Part shown: positions 1 to 8,143 of the stretch, in pieces
Layout of the letters: the number at the start of each line of letters is the position of its first letter
How positions within the stretch are numbered: the first letter of the stretch is position 1
Assembly: GCA_051877215.1 (NCBI GenBank)
Contig: JBJEIR010000124.1
Coordinates: 1 to 11,281 of the forward strand
From: RGIG1959 sp051877215
GTDB lineage: Bacteria; Bacillota; Clostridia; Oscillospirales; Acutalibacteraceae
Length of the DNA stretch: 11,281 nt
Direction: 5' to 3'
Notes under the pieces: model-generated
The model's input: the letters and a program-made list of their open reading frames with translations, nothing else
What the model was told of the DNA's origin: nothing
The model's database searches: none
Translations under genes and position numbers: made by a program

Positions 1-27
1 AAAAAGCACGCTTTCGCGTGCTTTTTT
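1..27 (-). terminator. Intrinsic terminator of tRNA-Leu
   Basis: GCACGC (6-11) and GCGTGC (16-21) form a six-pair stem with a TTTC loop. The stem is extended by A-T pairs and flanked by A and T runs on both sides. Read on the minus strand it begins one base after the CCA end of tRNA-Leu and ends in a T run, so it should end that transcript. Its symmetry means it could also stop a plus-strand transcript entering from the left edge. Confidence 0.85.
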
Positions 28-28
28 C

Positions 29-111
29 TGGTGCGGGAGATGGGACTTGAACCCACACTCGTGAAGAACCGGCTCCTAAGACCGGCGCGTCTGCCATTCC
101 GCCACTCCCGC
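29..111 (-). tRNA. tRNA-Leu, anticodon UAG
   Basis: The reverse complement folds as an 83-nt class II tRNA. The acceptor stem is GCGGGAG/CTCCCGC, the discriminator is A, and the CCA end is encoded. The anticodon arm CCGGT-CTTAGGA-GCCGG gives anticodon TAG, which reads CUN leucine codons, and its last stem pair is a T-G wobble. The long variable arm typical of leucine tRNAs follows, then a TTCAAGT loop in the T arm. It lies 82 nt downstream of the PHP gene on the same strand. I see no convincing promoter of its own, so it may be processed from the valS-PHP transcript. Confidence 0.97.
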
Positions 112-117
112 ATATAT

Positions 118-151
118 GCCGCATCTGTCAAAACGCAGATGCGGCGTTTTT
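118..151 (+). terminator. Hairpin with T run, possible terminator
   Basis: GCCGCATCTG (118-127) pairs perfectly with CAGATGCGGC (136-145), and GTTTTT follows on the plus strand. As a plus-strand terminator it is well formed, but no plus-strand gene lies upstream of it here. On the minus strand an alternative stem AAAACGC/GCGTTTT (130-136 with 144-150) could form between the PHP gene and tRNA-Leu, where it could serve as a weak terminator or processing signal. Which role applies is open. Confidence 0.45.
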
Positions 152-193
152 ACTTTGATAATTCGTTTATGAACAATGTCTGCGGCTTGCCGA

Positions 194-928
194 TCACGGC
201 TTCGCCAAAAGAAAATCATCCATTGTCTCGACAATTCTCCCGTCAGCGACCAGCTTGCCTTTTTTGGCGCGCAGTGCCGCAACCAATTGCTCGTTGGTTT
301 GAATTCGATGCTCAAACAGCAGCCCTGCCCGCCCGACATTCATATCCACATGATGGGAATCCGATCCGGAGATCCATCCGAGGTCGTGCGTGACAGCGAG
401 CAGCATGGCCTTTGCATTTTCGCATGGGCCGTTGGCGGCGTTATATACCTCAACCCCGTCAAGGAGCTCCGGCTGCGGCTGAACGCTCATGTCGATATAG
501 TCGCGGTCGCGGTAAGGGTGCGCCTGCGCGATATATCCGCCGAAAGCATGCACCCGCTCGGCATACTGTGCAAGGCTCAGCTCGGGAATGTCGGGATTTT
601 GCAAAAGGAAATCCAAATCAATCCCATAGGTCAAGACCTCTTTGCCGTAGCCGTAATCATGCTCCCATCCGAAAAGAACATCAAAATCGAGGCGATCTCC
701 TTCTTCCTTCGCCTGCAAATATATCTCATAATATTTGCGGACACGCTGCCCCCATGACCAGCGGCGCGGAATGGCGCTGTTGCCGGTGCAGGAATGATCC
801 GTCATCACCATACCCGCGTATCCGGCGGCGTGAAAGGAGCGCACCATATCCACCGCTTTGCTCTGTGCGCACGCACTGCACTCACAGCAATGCATATGCA
901 TCTCATATTGAAACATTCCCGTATTCAC
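194..928 (-). CDS. PHP-domain metal-dependent hydrolase
   Basis: This 244-aa soluble protein has the spaced metal-ligand motifs of the PHP (polymerase and histidinol phosphatase) family: HMH at residues 11-13, TDH at 43-45, EH at 89-90, AHP at 136-138 and GSDSH at 188-192. PHP proteins are TIM-barrel-like phosphoesterases that hold up to three metal ions. This stand-alone form may act on a nucleotide, histidinol-phosphate-like or other phosphoester, but the substrate cannot be told from sequence. The GTG start lies 16 nt after the valS stop, with AAGGA only 3 nt before it. The ATG at 916 (residue 5) has AGGTGA about 8 nt upstream and is an equally good start. The short gap to valS suggests one transcript. 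Confidence 0.88.
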   Translation of the reverse strand: MNTGMFQYEMHMHCCECSACAQSKAVDMVRSFHAAGYAGMVMTDHSCTGNSAIPRRWSWGQRVRKYYEIYLQAKEEGDRLDFDVLFGWEHDYGYGKEVLTYGIDLDFLLQNPDIPELSLAQYAERVHAFGGYIAQAHPYRDRDYIDMSVQPQPELLDGVEVYNAANGPCENAKAMLLAVTHDLGWISGSDSHHVDMNVGRAGLLFEHRIQTNEQLVAALRAKKGKLVADGRIVETMDDFLLAKP

Positions 929-944
929 CTGTCCTTGCCTGCTG

Positions 945-3566
<2,622 letters not shown>

Positions 3567-3599
3567 AGATACAGACCTCCTCAAGATATAACTGTAGCT

Positions 3600-3629
3600 A
3601 TCATAACACAAATTGTTACATATTGTAAA
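3600..3629 (-). promoter_or_regulatory. Probable sigma-A promoter of valS
   Basis: On the minus strand, TTTACA (3624-3629) is followed after 18 nt by TATGAT (3600-3605). The start of transcription would fall near 3593, giving a leader of only about 27 nt before the valS ATG. A small dyad, TTACA-3-TGTAA, overlaps the -35 element. No T-box (no stem I, no AGGGTGGNACCGCG-like antiterminator) fits in such a leader. Confidence 0.65.
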
Positions 3630-3881
3630 GGCGGCAAATAGCTTTTTTCGCGCTTTTTCTCAATAGGGCAGTGCTAAAATGAAACACGACCTGCAAAGAG
3701 ACATGGTAAAAACGATGTAACTGACGCGTCGGAAACAAAAAATGCGCCGGCCTGCTGTGGCTTAAAAAGAGTATACCGCAAAGGAACGGAAAGTCCGCAT
3801 CTGATGAGAAAAAAGTCAAAATTTCCACCGCCTTACGATTGGCGCATATACAGCGAAAGCGGTGGCAGCCGAAACAAAACG

Positions 3882-3915
3882 CTGCTGCGCGTCTTCCTAC
3901 AGCGCAGCAGTTTTT
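3882..3915 (+). terminator. Strong intrinsic terminator
   Basis: CTGCTGCGC (3882-3890) pairs perfectly with GCGCAGCAG (3902-3910) around an 11-nt loop, followed by TTTTT. On the minus strand the sequence after the stem is CGTTTTGTTT, so it may work weakly in both directions. Upstream on the plus strand there is no recognised gene. It may shield the sipW operon from read-through or end an unrecognised small RNA. Confidence 0.75.
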
Positions 3916-3925
3916 AGAAAAGCTT

Positions 3926-3954
3926 CTGATTATATTTATACAAGTACTTATTAT
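3926..3954 (+). promoter_or_regulatory. Weak candidate promoter of sipW operon
   Basis: CTGATT (3926-3931), a 17-nt spacer and TATTAT (3949-3954) form a poor sigma-A match in very AT-rich DNA. A second possible -10, TATACT, lies at 3984-3989 without a good -35. One of these probably drives the operon starting at 4102, but the exact site cannot be settled from sequence. Confidence 0.3.
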
Positions 3955-3987
3955 ATAAGAATGGAAATTCATTGGTACACTTGTATA
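3937..3987. repeat. 9-bp inverted repeat upstream of sipW
   Basis: TATACAAGT (3937-3945) and ACTTGTATA (3979-3987) are perfect inverted copies separated by 33 nt. A third dyad, CTTAT-3-ATAAG (3947-3959), sits between them. The arrangement overlaps both candidate -10 elements, so it could be a pair of operator half-sites for a regulator of the surface-protein operon. The repeat is seen directly; the operator role is inferred. Confidence 0.45.
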
Positions 3988-4101
3988 CTAAATTTTAATC
4001 GCATAACGCCTATCCTGTTGCCTTGCGGCATGTCAGTAACATCAAACAGAGGAAAACCGATTCTAAGTGACTGAGGAGAAAAGAGGAAACGAAGTCTGAG
4101 T

Positions 4102-4680
4102 ATGAAAACAAAAACGGTACTTAAAACAGCAGGCAACTTTCTGTCTTCCTTTATTACGGCGCTTGTTGCCATTACAGCGATCCTTTTTGTCCTGATCAGA
4201 CTGCTTGGCTGGAATATGTTCTCGGTAGACAGCCCAAGCATGTCTCCCAAATACCCGGTCAATACGCTTGTCATTGTGCAGAAGGTCGAGCCGGAGGCGA
4301 TTAAGGTGGGAGATGTCATTACCTATGTGCTGAATACGGATGGCGTGCTGGTCACCCATCGGGTTGTCAGTATCGATTCTTCAAGCCGTACCTTCACCAC
4401 CAAAGGCGACGCCAACAACAACGAGGACGCACCCGTGCTTTGGGACAATGTTGTGGGGAAGGTGTTTATAGGAATTCCCGCACTGGGCAAGCCGCTCCGT
4501 TTCCTGACCGCTGAGGAAAACCGCCCGGTCGTCATCACGGTTATCGCGGCGCTGTTTGCTTTCTCTTTCCTATGGGAACTGATGGAACGGAAGAAAAAGA
4601 AGAAAAAATACAAGCATGAAGAGCAATCCGGTGAGGATTCCTCTGACGGCGAGCCGTCGCCAGACGGCTTGCCGACATAA
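4102..4680 (+). CDS. sipW: SipW-type signal peptidase I
   Basis: This 192-aa membrane peptidase should remove signal peptides from the three secreted proteins encoded just downstream. It has an N-terminal membrane helix (about residues 14-36), the catalytic serine in SPSMSP (Ser46), VTHRV with His86 where bacterial-type enzymes have lysine, and KGDANN (Asp103). The histidine places it in the archaeal/ER-like S26B group with Bacillus SipW. A second membrane helix (about 142-160) is followed by a run of six lysines (164-169) and a Ser/Glu/Asp/Pro-rich tail, which is unusual and may face the cytoplasm. AGAGG lies 15 nt before the ATG, farther than normal. A CTG at 4096 would have better spacing, so the start is slightly uncertain. 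It is the first gene of a four-gene operon; 78 nt separate it from the next gene. Confidence 0.93.
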   Translation: MKTKTVLKTAGNFLSSFITALVAITAILFVLIRLLGWNMFSVDSPSMSPKYPVNTLVIVQKVEPEAIKVGDVITYVLNTDGVLVTHRVVSIDSSSRTFTTKGDANNNEDAPVLWDNVVGKVFIGIPALGKPLRFLTAEENRPVVITVIAALFAFSFLWELMERKKKKKKYKHEEQSGEDSSDGEPSPDGLPT

Positions 4681-4758
4681 GCGTGTTTTTTGCGGCAGAG
4701 TCGGGAAGGACAAGCTCGGGCCGTTAAAATAAATTTTAAAGAAAGGAGAAAAGACGAG

Positions 4759-5400
4759 ATGCAAAAAAGCCGAAAGTTAATGGTTACGAGTCTGCTGCTT
4801 GCCGTTATGGTAATATTGACGGTTCCGCCGACGCTGTCATGGCTTTCCTCTACCAGTGCGCCTGTTGTCAACACCTTTGCAGGCGGTGCGATTTCCATCA
4901 AACTGGATGAAGCATTGGTCGATACGCACGGACAAGCTGTCGAAGGGGAAGGCGCTCAGCGTGTTACCGCCAACAGTTACAAATATGTTGCAGGCGCTGT
5001 GCTGGACAAAGACCCCACACCTACTGTCCTAAAGGGCAGTGAGGAATGTTATGTATTCCTCTGTGTGGAAAACGGCTTGACCGACAAATTTGCTATCAAC
5101 TATGACGAAACATCATGGCTGAAGGTTGCGGAATCGGATGGAAAAGCGGTTTATGTTTACAGCACAAGGGTAGACGCATCGGAATCGGAATCTGACATTG
5201 TCCTTCAGCCTGTTTTCACAAAGATCACCGTTTCCGAGAATCTTACGGCGGAGGATATCGAAACGCTTGGTGAACGCACGCTCTGTGTAACGGCTTATGC
5301 CGTTCAGACGCATTCGCTCACTTCTCAGGCGGCGAGCGATCTTGCCGTGGAGCAATTCATCCCGGGCGGCACAGCGGTTGCCTATCCCGCTGTCGGCTGA
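4759..5400 (+). CDS. TasA/camelysin-like secreted protein with SipW-type signal
   Basis: This 213-aa exported protein has a basic N-terminus, a hydrophobic core (about residues 8-25), then TLSWLSSTSAPVVNTFAGGA (25-44). That matches the SipW-substrate pattern, in which an aromatic residue near the cut site is followed by a conserved N-F-x-x-G before a beta strand. The body has a segment, VAGAVLDKDPTPTV (77-90), and a YVFLCVENG strand (98-106) that align with the N-terminal domain of the 466-aa protein two genes on. TAYAVQ (178-183) matches AYAIQ there. TasA and camelysin family proteins form biofilm or surface fibres; a fibre role here is inferred. The ATG at 4759 has GAAAGGAG 10 nt upstream. 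The frame is open back to 4690, but that extension would bury the signal peptide behind a charged stretch. Confidence 0.82.
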   Translation: MQKSRKLMVTSLLLAVMVILTVPPTLSWLSSTSAPVVNTFAGGAISIKLDEALVDTHGQAVEGEGAQRVTANSYKYVAGAVLDKDPTPTVLKGSEECYVFLCVENGLTDKFAINYDETSWLKVAESDGKAVYVYSTRVDASESESDIVLQPVFTKITVSENLTAEDIETLGERTLCVTAYAVQTHSLTSQAASDLAVEQFIPGGTAVAYPAVG

Positions 5401-5435
5401 CAAAACGGCCAATCTGAAAGGAGGAGGTATTTGGT

Positions 5436-5756
5436 GTGAATCGGAGCAAACCCCTGTCGTTTGCGGCGAAACCGCTCCTATTGCTTGCGCTGTGCATTTG
5501 TCTGATATTCGGAGTCATGTCACAGCCGGTAACCGATACGGTTTCCTATGTTACCTCGCTTTCAGCAACCTGCGTGAACACCTTTACAAGTGACGGGCAG
5601 ACCGAACCCGGGCCGTCCGTTCCGTCGGGTGAATCGGGCATTCCGCCGACAGGTGATAGCAGCCATGCGCAGTGGTATGCGGTCGGTATGCTGGTCGCTC
5701 TTGCGGGACTTGCAGTCGTTTGGAAATCGGGACAAAAAAGGAAATGGAATAGGTGA
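5436..5756 (+). CDS. Small sortase-anchored protein with SipW-like signal
   Basis: This 106-aa protein starts with GTG, 7 nt after a strong GGAGGAGGT site. Residues 1-28 form a basic and hydrophobic export signal. The next stretch, SYVTSLSATCVNTFTSDG (37-54), repeats the aromatic and V-N-T-F pattern of its two neighbours, so it is probably cut by the SipW-like enzyme. After only a Pro/Ser/Gly linker comes IPPTGD (69-74), an LPXTG-like sortase motif, then a membrane helix (about 80-96) and a basic tail (KSGQKRKWNR). After both cleavages the wall-bound piece would be only about 35-40 residues and would contain one cysteine (Cys46). No sortase is in the window. It may anchor or nucleate the fibre made by its neighbours; this is inference. 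Confidence 0.8.
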   Translation: MNRSKPLSFAAKPLLLLALCICLIFGVMSQPVTDTVSYVTSLSATCVNTFTSDGQTEPGPSVPSGESGIPPTGDSSHAQWYAVGMLVALAGLAVVWKSGQKRKWNR

Positions 5757-5782
5757 ATAAAATGAAAAAGGAGAGAAAAGAA

Positions 5783-7183
5783 ATGAAATTCAGCAAAAAA
5801 AATATTTTGACTACCGGTCTTGCGGTAACGCTTGCCGCCGCGATGCTGATCGGCGGCGGAACCTTCGCCTATTTGCAGGATAACACCGAAGCGGCGGTCA
5901 ACAGCTTTAACACCAACACGGTCACGGTAGAGCTCGGGGAGACGACCGGAGATCAATACAATATCATCCCCGGCATGTCACAGGAGAAGAATCCGAAGGT
6001 CACCGTGAACGCAACCGTTCCGGCCTATGTATATGTGGAAGTAACAGACGAGACCGACGGGCTTGTCACCTATGAAATCGCCGACGGCTGGACATTGCTG
6101 GAAGGGTATACCGATGTCTATTACCGTGAGGTGGTCGCAGACGATGCCCAAGCGGAGTTTGATGTTCTCAAGGACAACACCGTGTCTTACAGCGCGGCGC
6201 TTGAAAACAGCGATATGCTGGACGAAAACGGCAACCTGAAAGACGGTATCAAGCTGACCTTCAGGGCGTATGCGATTCAGAAAGAGCCGTTTAACGATGC
6301 GGTTTTGGCATACAACATGGAGGATGCCGTGGAGGTTTCTTCTGCTCAGGCGCTTGCCGACGCTCTTGAAGCGGGTCAAAGCGTCATTCTGTCCGACGAT
6401 ATTGCAGTGGATGATTTTATTGAGATCCCTGAAGACGGAATGGCCGTGCTCGATTTGAACGGCAAAACGATCACCACATCCGCGAACAGTGACACGGATT
6501 TGGGTCAGAACAGACCGATTGTCAACTATGGTACATTGACCGTAATCGGTAACGGCACGATTGACACAACGCCGACGCAAGGCTTCGGCGCTATCCGCAA
6601 TTTCGGAACGCTTATCTTGGAAGACGGCAATTATATCGGGTACGATCTCAGCAACGGTTCTGCGATCGATACGCAAGAGGGCGCGACAACCATTATCAAC
6701 GGCGGCCGTTATTATGCAACGGCGGCGATCATGAATCGCGAGGGCGGTACCGTTGAAATTAACGGCGGTGATTTTGAAGGTGTATCGAACGAAAATTCGA
6801 TGTACGGCGATGGTGTGTATTCGTATGCGATCAGAAATTACGGTACAATGACCATCAACGACGGTAATATTCACGGATCGATGAACGGAGGCATTGCATG
6901 CGATAAAGGCACGATCACGATCAACGGCGGCAGAGTTACCGTAGAAGCCACGCCGTCCGGAGCGGCTCAGACATTTTATGTCCTTGTGACAAATACATCT
7001 GCCAATGCTCAGATCATCGTGAACGGCGGTATCTTTGAGCAGAAAAACGGGACGAACCGTCTGCTCGGAGGCTTTGCCGGAATGCCTTCATGGGATGCAA
7101 CTGAAAATCTCGCAGGAAACGGATATATTGTCAACGGCGGCACCTTCATCCTGAACGGCACCGAAGTGACGGTCGGCGACTAA
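5783..7183 (+). CDS. Secreted TasA-like domain fused to a right-handed beta-helix
   Basis: This 466-aa exported protein begins with a SipW-type signal: lysines, a hydrophobic core, GGGTFAYLQD at residues 24-33 and AAVNSFNTNT at 37-46. A TasA/camelysin-like domain follows (about 36-180), including NIIPGMSQEKNPKVTV (60-75), an AYVYVEV strand (81-87) and AYAIQ (162-166). From about 185 onward come short beta-helix rungs with repeated NxGTLTI and INGG or VNGG turns (for example 307, 327, 381, 414 and 451), as in pectate-lyase-like folds. No catalytic residues are evident, so it may be a binding or structural surface domain. The ATG at 5783 has AAGGAG 9 nt upstream. Earlier in-frame starts (GTG 5753, overlapping the previous stop, and ATG 5762) would add ten charged residues. 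A terminator follows about 70 nt after the stop. Confidence 0.85.
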   Translation: MKFSKKNILTTGLAVTLAAAMLIGGGTFAYLQDNTEAAVNSFNTNTVTVELGETTGDQYNIIPGMSQEKNPKVTVNATVPAYVYVEVTDETDGLVTYEIADGWTLLEGYTDVYYREVVADDAQAEFDVLKDNTVSYSAALENSDMLDENGNLKDGIKLTFRAYAIQKEPFNDAVLAYNMEDAVEVSSAQALADALEAGQSVILSDDIAVDDFIEIPEDGMAVLDLNGKTITTSANSDTDLGQNRPIVNYGTLTVIGNGTIDTTPTQGFGAIRNFGTLILEDGNYIGYDLSNGSAIDTQEGATTIINGGRYYATAAIMNREGGTVEINGGDFEGVSNENSMYGDGVYSYAIRNYGTMTINDGNIHGSMNGGIACDKGTITINGGRVTVEATPSGAAQTFYVLVTNTSANAQIIVNGGIFEQKNGTNRLLGGFAGMPSWDATENLAGNGYIVNGGTFILNGTEVTVGD

Positions 7184-7250
7184 GTCATAATCGTCGGTAA
7201 AGGATGATACGATTCGGGTCGAAAGAGCGTATACATCTATCGGAAAACAA

Positions 7251-7287
7251 AAAGAGCGATGACGGGTAAAACCGTTGTCGCTCTTTT
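7251..7287 (+). terminator. Terminator of the sipW operon
   Basis: GAGCGATGACGG (7254-7265) pairs with CCGTTGTCGCTC (7272-7283) over twelve positions, two of them G-T wobbles, with a six-base loop GTAAAA. It is flanked by AAA and TTTT. It lies about 70 nt after the beta-helix gene stop and should end the four-gene transcript. Confidence 0.88.
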
Positions 7288-7342
7288 CACATGCAAGAGC
7301 AACTACAGACAAAAAGGATGTGCCGCATTTTAAGGAGGTTAC

Positions 7343-7510
7343 CTGACGGGTGAATTTTCCTCGCTATTGTCTGCGAAAGAGCTGTTGTCCATCAAAAAAC
7401 GAATGACGGTGTTGCGCGTTTTTGCCGATAAACAAATACCGCTGTCGAAGGTGTATTTCACTCGGACGCGGCGAGGATTTTACCCACCCGCAGGGGGGAT
7501 TTTGCCATAA
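7343..7510 (+). CDS. Doubtful 55-codon ORF after an orphan ribosome site
   Basis: A strong AAGGAGG (7332-7338) stands between two terminators with no good ATG after it. The longest frame beyond it opens at CTG 7343 (only 4 nt away) and runs to a TAA at 7508-7510 that overlaps the next terminator. An internal ATG (7403) would leave 35 residues, basic and ending in RRGFYPPAGGILP. A GTG at 7350 would give just 18 codons in another frame. An upstream 20-codon frame from ATG 7291 reads through the ribosome site and stops at 7353. I recognise no family. It may be a decayed gene end or a short peptide. Confidence 0.2.
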   Translation: MTGEFSSLLSAKELLSIKKRMTVLRVFADKQIPLSKVYFTRTRRGFYPPAGGILP

Positions 7511-7542
7511 AAAAAGCACTTGCCGAAGCAAGTGCTTTTTTT
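7508..7542 (-). terminator. Terminator, copy 1 of a 34-nt duplicate
   Basis: AAGCACTTGC, a CGAA loop and GCAAGTGCTT form a ten-pair stem with A7 before and T7 after, so it can work in both directions. On the minus strand it is the first terminator after the 103-aa gene; on the plus strand it closes the doubtful ORF. Positions 7508-7541 are identical to 8144-8177. Confidence 0.85.
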
Positions 7543-7652
7543 ATACAAAAGAGCGGGATAACGGTGCGTAAAGCAGGTAAGAAAAGTGATTTGATGCGCA
7601 ATAGGGCCGGTTCGTCAAATTGGGATGTTGGCGTATGTTGCCAAATTGAATT

Positions 7653-7964
7653 TTATCCATGTAAATTCAAAAAATCCTTAACCGTCGCTTCAAATAACTC
7701 TTCTGAAAGAACAAGTCTCATTATATTGGGTCCTTGAACTGCAAAATAAGAGGTCGTTTTGTCTGTAATTATTTTAAACAATGCTTCTAATCCATGCCCC
7801 TCAATATGAAACAAATATCCAAATTCGACCTTAGTATATGCCAAATTCTCATAATCTTCACCTTTAATCAAAATACCTAATGCTATATTTGCGAGAGTCT
7901 CCGTTAATTCTTTGTTGTTAATCTCATTTATTTCTTTGCGTTTTTTCCTCTTAAAAAAACTCAT
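7653..7964 (-). CDS. Small AT-rich protein of unknown function
   Basis: I do not recognise this 103-aa protein. It starts with a very basic segment (FKRKKRK, residues 3-9) followed by an acidic and asparagine-rich helix-like stretch. The rest is mixed alpha/beta with an aromatic YTKVEFGYLFHIEGHGLEALF segment split around residues 43-63 and an acidic C-terminal helix. There is no signal peptide or membrane helix. AAGGAGG lies 7 nt before the ATG and a good promoter lies upstream, so expression is likely. The gene is much more AT-rich than its neighbours, which suggests acquisition from elsewhere. It sits alone between two copies of one terminator, next to the hairpin array. Confidence 0.72.
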   Translation of the reverse strand: MSFFKRKKRKEINEINNKELTETLANIALGILIKGEDYENLAYTKVEFGYLFHIEGHGLEALFKIITDKTTSYFAVQGPNIMRLVLSEELFEATVKDFLNLHG

Positions 7965-8008
7965 AAATTATCCTCCTTATGTGTATCAAATTCCGGCGTA
8001 TTGAACTG

Positions 8009-8037
8009 ATTATACAGCAAATAAGAGGGGATGTAAA
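8009..8037 (-). promoter_or_regulatory. Sigma-A promoter of the 103-aa gene
   Basis: On the minus strand TTTACA (8032-8037), a 17-nt spacer and a perfect TATAAT (8009-8014) point toward the 103-aa gene, whose ATG is about 45 nt downstream of the -10. GTGAAAT (8038-8044), the inverse of the ATTTCAC spacer of the neighbouring array, directly abuts the -35, so array structure or a bound factor could affect this promoter. Confidence 0.78.
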
Positions 8038-8044
8038 GTGAAAT

Positions 8045-8141
8045 GAAATAAATCCCCTCACGCGCCGCAGCGCATTTCACATTGCGAAGCAATATTTCAC
8101 GCTCGGAGAGCATTTCACAAATCCCACATGGGATTTATTTC
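8045..8141. repeat. Hairpin array with 12-bp terminal inverted repeats
   Basis: GAAATAAATCCC (8045-8056) and GGGATTTATTTC (8130-8141) are perfect inverted ends. Inside are small hairpins: GCGC-CGCA-GCGC (8062-8073), ATTGC-GAA-GCAAT (8081-8093), GCTC-GGA-GAGC (8101-8111) and AAATCCC-ACAT-GGGATTT (8119-8136). ATTTCAC follows each of the first three (8074, 8094, 8112) and ATTTCGC follows the last (8137). The last hairpin uses the same right arm as the terminal repeat, so the two pairings exclude each other. This could be a MITE-like element, a structured RNA or a protein-binding array. From memory, similar ATTTCAC hairpin strings occur in other gut clostridia, but I cannot confirm that here. Confidence 0.8.
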
Positions 8142-8143
8142 GC

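Larger units (their letters stand above)
3630..4101. other. Noncoding gap between valS and sipW
   Basis: The gap lies between the divergently read valS and the signal peptidase gene. Open frames here are short, lack ribosome sites and show no recognisable protein. Listed separately are a terminator at 3882-3915, an inverted repeat at 3937-3987 and a weak promoter candidate. In addition CCACCGC (3825-3831) can pair with GCGGTGG (3859-3865) across a 27-nt loop. A terminator with no gene before it leaves room for an unannotated small plus-strand RNA ending at 3915, but no promoter for one was found. Confidence 0.5.

Noticed and set aside
3801..3840. CTGATGA followed by GAAA, resembling a hammerhead ribozyme core
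   Set aside because: No stem II or stem III can be formed around it and the order of core elements is wrong. Such a short motif arises by chance.
3616..3972. 118-codon minus-strand frame
   Set aside because: It has no ribosome site, runs through the terminator and the valS promoter, and its composition is not protein-like (many Cys, Phe, His and Arg).
3567..4000. Possible T-box riboswitch before valS (GGTGG on the minus strand near 3825-3865)
   Set aside because: The surrounding conserved AGGGTGGNACCGCG sequence and a following terminator are absent, and a good promoter lies downstream of it.
5978..6874. 298-codon minus-strand frame
   Set aside because: It is a shadow of the beta-helix gene: the repeated coding pattern of the helix keeps the opposite frame open. 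There is no ribosome site.
7628..7644. Hairpin TTGGC-7-GCCAA after the 103-aa gene
   Set aside because: It has only five pairs and no T run in either direction. The true terminator is at 7508-7542.
8045..8141. CRISPR array
   Set aside because: The constant unit is only 7 nt, the variable parts are hairpins of about 11-13 nt, and there are no cas genes.
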